Source: Acidovorax sp.
Lineage (GTDB): Bacteria; Pseudomonadota; Gammaproteobacteria; Burkholderiales; Burkholderiaceae_C
DNA: 51,776 nucleotides
Assembly: GCA_030692685.1 (NCBI GenBank)
Contig: JAUXZO010000225.1
Location: 1 to 51,776, forward strand
Direction: 5' to 3'
A program made the position numbers and the translations under genes. How positions within the stretch are numbered: position 1 is the stretch's first letter; every line of letters begins with the position of its first letter. Below are positions 47,701 to 51,776 of this stretch, in pieces. Below the pieces are notes generated by a model that ran no database searches, had not been told where the DNA came from, and worked only from the letters and a program-made list of their open reading frames with translations.

Positions 47701-49280
47701 CCGGTGGAGCGCGCAGCGCGTGCAGCCGGGCCCGGTGTGGCGCGAATGTCGGCGTTGAAACGCACGGCCTCGCCTTGTGTCTGCGCGCTGATGCGGCCTG
47801 ACAGTGGCGCTGCGGCCAGCGCGGTGTGCAGCGCGTCGGGCCGCAGGGCGCGCAGATCGGCCTGGCCCTCAACTGCGCCGGTGGCGGGGGTGTAGTGGCC
47901 TTGGGACGTGGCGCTGCCACTGCCCACGTTGAGCGTGGCGGTGGGCACGGCCCAGCGGGTGCCGTCGTAGGTGGCGCTCGCCTGCAGGGCGGTGAGGGGC
48001 AGGCGGGTTTGGTCCCAAGGGCCGGGCAGGTCGTTGCGCAGCTGGGCATCGATAGACCAGCCCACAGATGGGGGTGTGGTGGTGGTGCCTGCCGCGCCCG
48101 TGGGGGTGGGGGTGGGGCCCGCTTGCAGCGTGCCGTGCAGTTGGGTGACAGGGGCTTGTGGCCAGAGCGCAGCCAGGTTGACGGCGCGCAGCGTGGCGCT
48201 GGCTGCCAGCAGAGGCTGCGGCGCCCACGGGGCCAGCGTGGCCTGCACATCGGCCTGCATGGGCTCCGTGGCGGCGGGTGTGGTTGTCTTGGCCGTGGCC
48301 GTGGCCGTGGCCTTGGTTTTGGTTTTGGTTTGGGGTGCGGACGATTTGGGGGGCTTGGGCGGCGTGGTTGCCGATGCTGGCTTGGACGGTTGTAAAGGGG
48401 TAGCACCCGTCAATGCCGCGTCGGCCACCGGGCTGACGCGCGCCTGCAACGCCAGCCGCGCCGCCGCCGTGGCCAGTGTGCCCTGCAGCGTGGCGTGGGC
48501 GCCCAGCTGGATAGGCGTGGTCGATGTGCTGCCCGGCACGGTGGTCTGCACGTTGCCGTCCACCGTGACATCCAGGGCCATGGGGGTTTGCGCCTGCAGG
48601 GTGGCGCGCGCGCTGTAGCGGCCCTGGGCCAGTTCCACCTGGTCAATGTTCAGCCGGTGCTGGCTGCCATCAAACCGGTAGTCGCCCTGCAGGCCCAGCG
48701 CCTGCACAGCGGGCGACCCGGCCCACTGGATTTCGTCAACGCGAAACGGCACGCCGATCTGTATCGGCAGCACCAGCTCCGTCATGGGGGTGATGGGCGT
48801 GTCGGGCGCGGGAATGGGGGGCGTTTGCGGCGTGATCAACACGCGTGCGGCGTGCACCTCGCCCAGTTCCAGTCGGCGTTGCAGCAGAGGGGCCAGTTGC
48901 CAGCCCAGGCGGATGTCGGTCACTTCCACGGCCAGGGTGGGGCTGCTCCAGCGCAGCCAGCCAATGCGCCCGCCGCTGCGCAGCGCGCCGGTCACTTCGC
49001 GGCTTTCCAGCGTTTGTTCGGCGGGTAAATATTGGGCGGCGCGGGCCAGCGCGGCGGCCAGCGATGTGCTGCTGCCCGCCCATAACCACACGCCTGCCGC
49101 CACCGCCAGCAGCAGCGCCACCAGCGTCAACAGCAACCAGCCGATGGCGCGCACGGCACGCGGTGCGCGCCGTGGCGGCGGGCGCTTGGCCGTTGAGGCC
49201 CCGGCGCTGAAATCGGATGCGCGTGTGCGCGGCGCGGGCGGCGCGGGTGGGGTCGGTGGTGTCGGGTTGCTCGTCGCCAT
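44736..49280 (-). CDS. tamB: Translocation and assembly module protein TamB
   Basis: 1514 residues. A Pro-rich cytoplasmic N-terminus (about 1-45) and one inner-membrane anchor (about 46-70) precede a very long beta-rich periplasmic body and the C-terminal DUF490 domain (about 1150-1514), ending SAVDIIYTVKYD. TamB bridges the periplasm, probably carrying phospholipids and aiding outer-membrane protein assembly with TamA. Several low-complexity Thr-Ala tracts interrupt the body (near 325-345 and 1030-1045), coded by hexanucleotide repeats. It overlaps the tamA stop by one nucleotide (TGATG). Confidence 0.9.
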   Translation of the reverse strand: MATSNPTPPTPPAPPAPRTRASDFSAGASTAKRPPPRRAPRAVRAIGWLLLTLVALLLAVAAGVWLWAGSSTSLAAALARAAQYLPAEQTLESREVTGALRSGGRIGWLRWSSPTLAVEVTDIRLGWQLAPLLQRRLELGEVHAARVLITPQTPPIPAPDTPITPMTELVLPIQIGVPFRVDEIQWAGSPAVQALGLQGDYRFDGSQHRLNIDQVELAQGRYSARATLQAQTPMALDVTVDGNVQTTVPGSTSTTPIQLGAHATLQGTLATAAARLALQARVSPVADAALTGATPLQPSKPASATTPPKPPKSSAPQTKTKTKATATATAKTTTPAATEPMQADVQATLAPWAPQPLLAASATLRAVNLAALWPQAPVTQLHGTLQAGPTPTPTGAAGTTTTPPSVGWSIDAQLRNDLPGPWDQTRLPLTALQASATYDGTRWAVPTATLNVGSGSATSQGHYTPATGAVEGQADLRALRPDALHTALAAAPLSGRISAQTQGEAVRFNADIRATPGPAARAARSTGTAPLRINTLTAQGSWQAPSANQTGGTLQLDGLLLDALQARVEATQLRVALGTQSAQGQLALTVPGATARANGQISPQTGAGELQVQWGDADRTLTWLTTLPFVGADVQRALQGATAKGAAQLTTRWKGGWQTAAQQLQAAGDGKTLPASKDQFELQATLTTPQLDVTLPTSATPATSATGAAPGAAAQALQLRAVTATLSGNLAQATLVLNGEARTPAPQALRATLQTRVSGGLTGAGQWQAQIAELRLQAQDTQRPGPWALQLAEPLSITAANTATALTLQTSAGQARLTGPAPGTVTLRWQPARLVRSSTPGAQVTVQTQGTLQGLPMAWVDALGLGTTTATATTASPGLPAQPLLARMGLATSLVLDGQWNIDTTSTLRASASLRRASGDLRILAGDATAVTAVQSSGQGTGAGAVTAIATEASDKAASAAAAPGGSPASTSPTAASGPSSGTPAGVRQAEISIEAEGDALRARLQWASDRAGEVDATVNTRLATATATATATATATANSSITWPADAPLAGTLRARLPDVGVWSALAPPGWRVRGTLDASATLSGTRTAPRWAGTLGADDMAVRSVVDGVDLQGGRLRATLQGTQLNITEFRLQGGRGSSARIAGFSGNRTAASQDGGTLTGTGRITWGDSATAATGLSGIAMSLQAEAKALQVLVRADRQVSVSGTVQAQLQQGQISLRGKLTTDRATIILPDESAPTLGSDVVVRSKAKDSADQAKAQAAARANQVAAQAETAKPPDIAITLNLGRDFALSGHGITTRLTGELDIRSSAVPGAPPRVTGEVRTDEGRYRAWGQSLNVETGLIRFNGPYDNPSLDILALRPNISVRAGVQVTGSAKAPRVKLYSDPELPDAEKLSWVVLGRDAAAGGAEAAVLQQAALALLGRGNNPGGGIASRLGLDEIGVKGPGSGEDATAAALTFGKRLSTDLYVTYERSLSGTLGTLYIFYDLTRSLTLRGQTGEKSAVDIIYTVKYD
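46168..46212 (-). repeat. In-frame hexanucleotide microsatellite (GGCGGT) in tamB
   Basis: About seven tandem GGCGGT units on the plus strand, coding for (Ala-Thr)n on the minus strand. The unit type matches the tract in the DUF4166 gene at 6804. A shorter, interrupted tract is at about 48289-48320. Confidence 0.88.
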
Positions 49281-51196
49281 CAGAAGCTAAACCCCAGGCG
49301 CAGGTGCAACCGCACCTCTTTGGTTTTGACGCCATAGGCCAGGTCGGCCTGCAGCGGCCCCACCGGGCTGCGCCAGCGCACGCCAGCGCCCACACCCACA
49401 CGCGGGTCCAGGTCGCCTGCGCGGTCGGCCACGGCGCCCGCGTCTACGAACAGGGTGCTTTCCCAGTCGGTCATGTTGCCGTTGTAGACGATGGGGCGCT
49501 GCCATTCGACACTGCCCACCGCCATATAGCGGCCGCCATAAAGCTGGCCGTTGTCGGTGCGTGCGCCAATGCTGCGGTAGCCGTAGCCGCGCACCGTGGT
49601 GTCGCCGCCGGTCAAAAAGAGTTGGGTCACCGGCACCTGGGCGCCGTCACGCGCCAGCACGGCGCCCGCCTCGGCGCGCACGGCCACGCGGGCGTTGCGC
49701 CCCAGCCCCGCATCGTCAGTGACACGCCCGGCCGGCATGAACGACTGCCACCGCACCAGGGTGCGCACAAACGGGTCTCGCTCGGGCCGCAGGGTGGTGC
49801 CCAGGCCCAGTTCCACCGCAATGCCGTGGCCGCGCGTGGGGGCGGTCAGGCTGTTGAAGTAGCGGCCCGTCCAGCCGTAGTTGACGCTGAGGGCGGTGCT
49901 GGATTCGGCAGGCGACAGCGCGTTGGCGGTCAGCCCCTGGCTGTTGGCGTGGTCGTACTGCAAAAAGTAGTTGCGGTCGATGTTTTTGGTGCTTTTGCTG
50001 CGGCCAGAGCGCACGCGCCCGCTGTTGACGTCGTAGTCGCCCGTGGCTTCGCGCTGCAGCTGCGCGCCTGCAAACCAGCGCCAGCCATTGTTGTTGGGCA
50101 GGTCGGTCCATTCGCTGCTGGCGTTTTTGGTTTCGCGGTCCAGCGACAGCTTGCTGACCGCGCGCCAGCCGATGACGGGCAACTGGTTATGGATGTGTTC
50201 GAGCGACAGGCGTGCGCCGCTGTCGGTCGAAAAGCCGGGGCCAAACACCAGCTTTTGCAGCGGGGCTTCGCGTACCTGCACCACTACGGGGGCGGCCTCT
50301 GGGTCGGTGCCTTCGGTGTCGAGGGTGAGGAACACCGCGTCGTAGTAGCCGCTGCTGGCCAGGCGCAGTTGCGCGTCCAGCATCTCGGCTTCGTCATACA
50401 CCGCCCCCGTGGGCAGGCGGGCCAGGCGCCGCGCGCCATCGGGGTCGTAGCGCTCGCTGCCTTGCACGCGCAGCGGACCAAACCGGTAGGGCGGGCCTGG
50501 GTCGTAGGTGACGCTGAGCTTGGCTTCTTGTGTGTCGGCATCTACCTCGGCGCGGCTGTTGGCAATGCGGGCCGTGGGGTAGCGGCGCACTTGCAGTTCG
50601 CGCAGGCCGCCGCTTTTGGCCGCGTCCCACGCAGATTGGGTAAACGGCTGCCCTTGCGGCAGCGACCAGTTGCTTTGAACGCGCTGCTGCTGGCGGGCGC
50701 GGCCTTCGGCTTCGTTGCCTGCGGCGTCAGCAAAGTCGATGTCGGCGCTGGCGATGCGGGTCTGCGGGCCGGGCTGCACCGTGACGACCACGGTGCGCGG
50801 AGTGCTTTTGCTGTCTGGGGTTTCTGTCAGCTCCACCGTAATGGTGGGCGCAAAGTAGCCCAGCGTACCCAACAGCTCACGCGCATTGGCATCGGCCGCG
50901 CCCAGCAGGCGCTGCAGCTCGTTGGCATGCAGGTCGGGCAGGTTGCGAAAGCGCTGCAGCTCCAGGTGGCGCTCCAGCGTCTCGCGCACGGCGTCGGGCG
51001 CGCGCACCTCCACGGCAAACGAGGGGGAGTCAGATTCTGCGATCACCGGGGCGATCGCATCGGCACCCTGCGCTTTGTCTTTGGTGGGCAGCAGGCTGCA
51101 ACCGGGCAGGCACAAGGCGCCAAAAAGCAGCAACGCCGACCATCGGGCCGGCGCTTTAGCATTTGTATGGGTGGGGCGCAGGAGTCTGAAAGGCAC
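49280..51196 (-). CDS. tamA: Outer-membrane autotransporter assembly factor TamA, with a lipobox-like signal
   Basis: A 638-residue Omp85-family protein. POTRA-type repeats cover about 60-310, including GARRLARLPTGAVYDEAEM in the last one. The C-terminal 16-strand barrel (about 320-638) contains the VRGYGYRSIG motif (near 545) and ends in phenylalanine (LHLRLGFSF), the outer-membrane insertion signal. The N-terminus has a hydrophobic stretch ending LCLPGCSLLP, which resembles a lipoprotein lipobox although proline at -2 is unusual. It works with TamB encoded next, with a one-nucleotide overlap. Confidence 0.9.
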   Translation of the reverse strand: MPFRLLRPTHTNAKAPARWSALLLFGALCLPGCSLLPTKDKAQGADAIAPVIAESDSPSFAVEVRAPDAVRETLERHLELQRFRNLPDLHANELQRLLGAADANARELLGTLGYFAPTITVELTETPDSKSTPRTVVVTVQPGPQTRIASADIDFADAAGNEAEGRARQQQRVQSNWSLPQGQPFTQSAWDAAKSGGLRELQVRRYPTARIANSRAEVDADTQEAKLSVTYDPGPPYRFGPLRVQGSERYDPDGARRLARLPTGAVYDEAEMLDAQLRLASSGYYDAVFLTLDTEGTDPEAAPVVVQVREAPLQKLVFGPGFSTDSGARLSLEHIHNQLPVIGWRAVSKLSLDRETKNASSEWTDLPNNNGWRWFAGAQLQREATGDYDVNSGRVRSGRSKSTKNIDRNYFLQYDHANSQGLTANALSPAESSTALSVNYGWTGRYFNSLTAPTRGHGIAVELGLGTTLRPERDPFVRTLVRWQSFMPAGRVTDDAGLGRNARVAVRAEAGAVLARDGAQVPVTQLFLTGGDTTVRGYGYRSIGARTDNGQLYGGRYMAVGSVEWQRPIVYNGNMTDWESTLFVDAGAVADRAGDLDPRVGVGAGVRWRSPVGPLQADLAYGVKTKEVRLHLRLGFSF

Positions 51197-51400
51197 GGCA
51201 GGAGGGAATGTCTAGGGCTTTGGGGGGCAGCCAGTGCCCCACAAGACTCGGAGGCGGCAGCCGCAGACCCCCGACTATGCCCCGAAAAAAAGCCCTTGCT
51301 TGTCAGACAGCGTCCCACATCACGCCGACCCGACCCTGGGTATTGCGGAGGGTGGCCCGCGTTGCACGGCCACTCTTGCCGCTCTTTCTCTTTGGGCTCT
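51197..51400. other. Leader region of tamAB
   Basis: The 204 bp between the VWA-domain gene and tamA, both on the minus strand. No gene is seen. The promoter of tamAB would lie here; a GGGGCAGCCAGTGCCCC hairpin is at about 51223-51241. Confidence 0.4.
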
Positions 51401-51776
51401 TTATTTGGACAGCAGCCGCATCGTCTCTTCCAGCCCCTTGAGCGACAGCGGGTGCATGCGGTTGCCCACCAGCTGCTGGATGATGTTGATGCTCTGGCGA
51501 TACTGCCAGACGCCCTGGGGCTCGGGGTTGATCCACGCGTGTTTGGGGAAGGCGTGCGTCAGCCGCTGGATCCACTCGGCGCCGGGTTCTTCATTGTTGT
51601 ATTCGACACTGCCGCCGGGCTGCAATATCTCGTACGGGCTCATGGTCGCGTCGCCCACAAAGATCAGCTTGTAGTCCTTGTTGTACTTGCGGATGATGTC
51701 CCAGGTCGCAAACTTCTCGCTGAAGCGGCGCCGGTTGTTCTTCCACATGAAGTCATAGACGCAGTTGTGGAAGTAG
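51401..51776 (-). CDS. VWA-domain (CoxE-like) protein, C-terminal part
   Basis: The gene runs off the window at its 5' end; 124 C-terminal codons are visible (YFHNCVYDFMWKNNRRRFSE onward, to MRLLSK). The segments LIFVGDATMSPYEI, GAEWIQRLTHAFPKHAWINP and GVWQYRQSINIIQQL are typical of the end of von Willebrand A domain proteins of the CoxE-like group, often encoded with a MoxR-type AAA+ ATPase. The MIDAS aspartate motif would lie outside the window. Confidence 0.75.
   Translation of the reverse strand, partial: YFHNCVYDFMWKNNRRRFSEKFATWDIIRKYNKDYKLIFVGDATMSPYEILQPGGSVEYNNEEPGAEWIQRLTHAFPKHAWINPEPQGVWQYRQSINIIQQLVGNRMHPLSLKGLEETMRLLSK

Noticed and set aside
45304..47895. 863-codon open frame on the plus strand opposite tamB
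   Set aside because: It lies fully antisense to a well-supported TamB frame in very GC-rich DNA. Its translation is Arg/Ala/Ser-rich without motifs, so it is a composition artefact.

Overview
The window looks like a chromosomal segment of a Comamonadaceae betaproteobacterium, most likely Acidovorax or a close relative. The reasons are high GC with strong third-position GC bias, the gene content (class A pyrB with an inactive pyrC homologue, TRAP-type sugar-acid uptake, tamAB), and dispersed AGCGCT palindromes of a kind I associate with that family. No database search was possible, so all names rest on motifs and overall protein resemblance.

Layout. 1-3.9 kb (+): end of a probable ruvX, then pyrR, pyrB, the pseudo-dihydroorotase pyrX and a PlsC-type acyltransferase. 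4.2-7.3 kb (+): a proline-rich exported peptide, a Yip1-type membrane protein, and a coupled DUF4166/DCC pair. 7.3-9.7 kb (-): a siaABC-like phosphatase, kinase and target set with no siaD beside it. 9.8-12.6 kb: divergent fbpC and fbpB of an iron(III)-type ABC importer. 12.7-13.0 kb (-): a small exported four-cysteine protein. 13.3-26.2 kb: a hexuronate/aldarate catabolic locus (alpha-ketoglutarate semialdehyde dehydrogenase, glucarate dehydratase, GntR/FCD regulator, uronate dehydrogenase, TRAP transporter, beta-propeller lactonase, galactarate dehydratase, DMT permease, aldose 1-epimerase). 26.5-29.9 kb: PanE-like reductase, a REP/RAYT unit, and a divergent Lrp regulator and RhtA-like exporter.

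29.9-42.2 kb (-) is the most unusual part. It is a membrane-stress module of DUF2170 (YjfI-like), PspA, a small basic protein, YqiJ, the flotillin YqiK, a zinc-ribbon protein and an 1871-residue AAA+ ATPase. One sigma70-like promoter overlaid by a nested palindrome drives at least its first genes. A DUF1016/YhcG PDDEXK nuclease gene splits the set and is bracketed by two direct copies of a long palindromic repeat.

42.2-44.7 kb is a small island at the 3' end of a tRNA-Arg(CCT) gene. It holds an integrase remnant, a coiled-coil membrane protein of unknown function, and an amber-interrupted gene remnant. 44.7-51.2 kb (-) carries tamA and tamB, and the window ends inside a VWA-domain gene.

How the genes work together. 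The uronate locus would oxidise galacturonate or glucuronate to aldarolactones, open them to galactarate or glucarate, dehydrate these, and finish at alpha-ketoglutarate. The kdgD step is not in the window. The regulator has a palindrome at its own divergent promoter and a related one ahead of the gudD operon. The PspA, flotillin and AAA+ genes probably serve envelope integrity. Three repeat families (AGCGCT palindromes, GTAG-type REPs, and a GC-rich repeat that starts at stop codons) sit at gene ends throughout and in several cases supply the stop codon.
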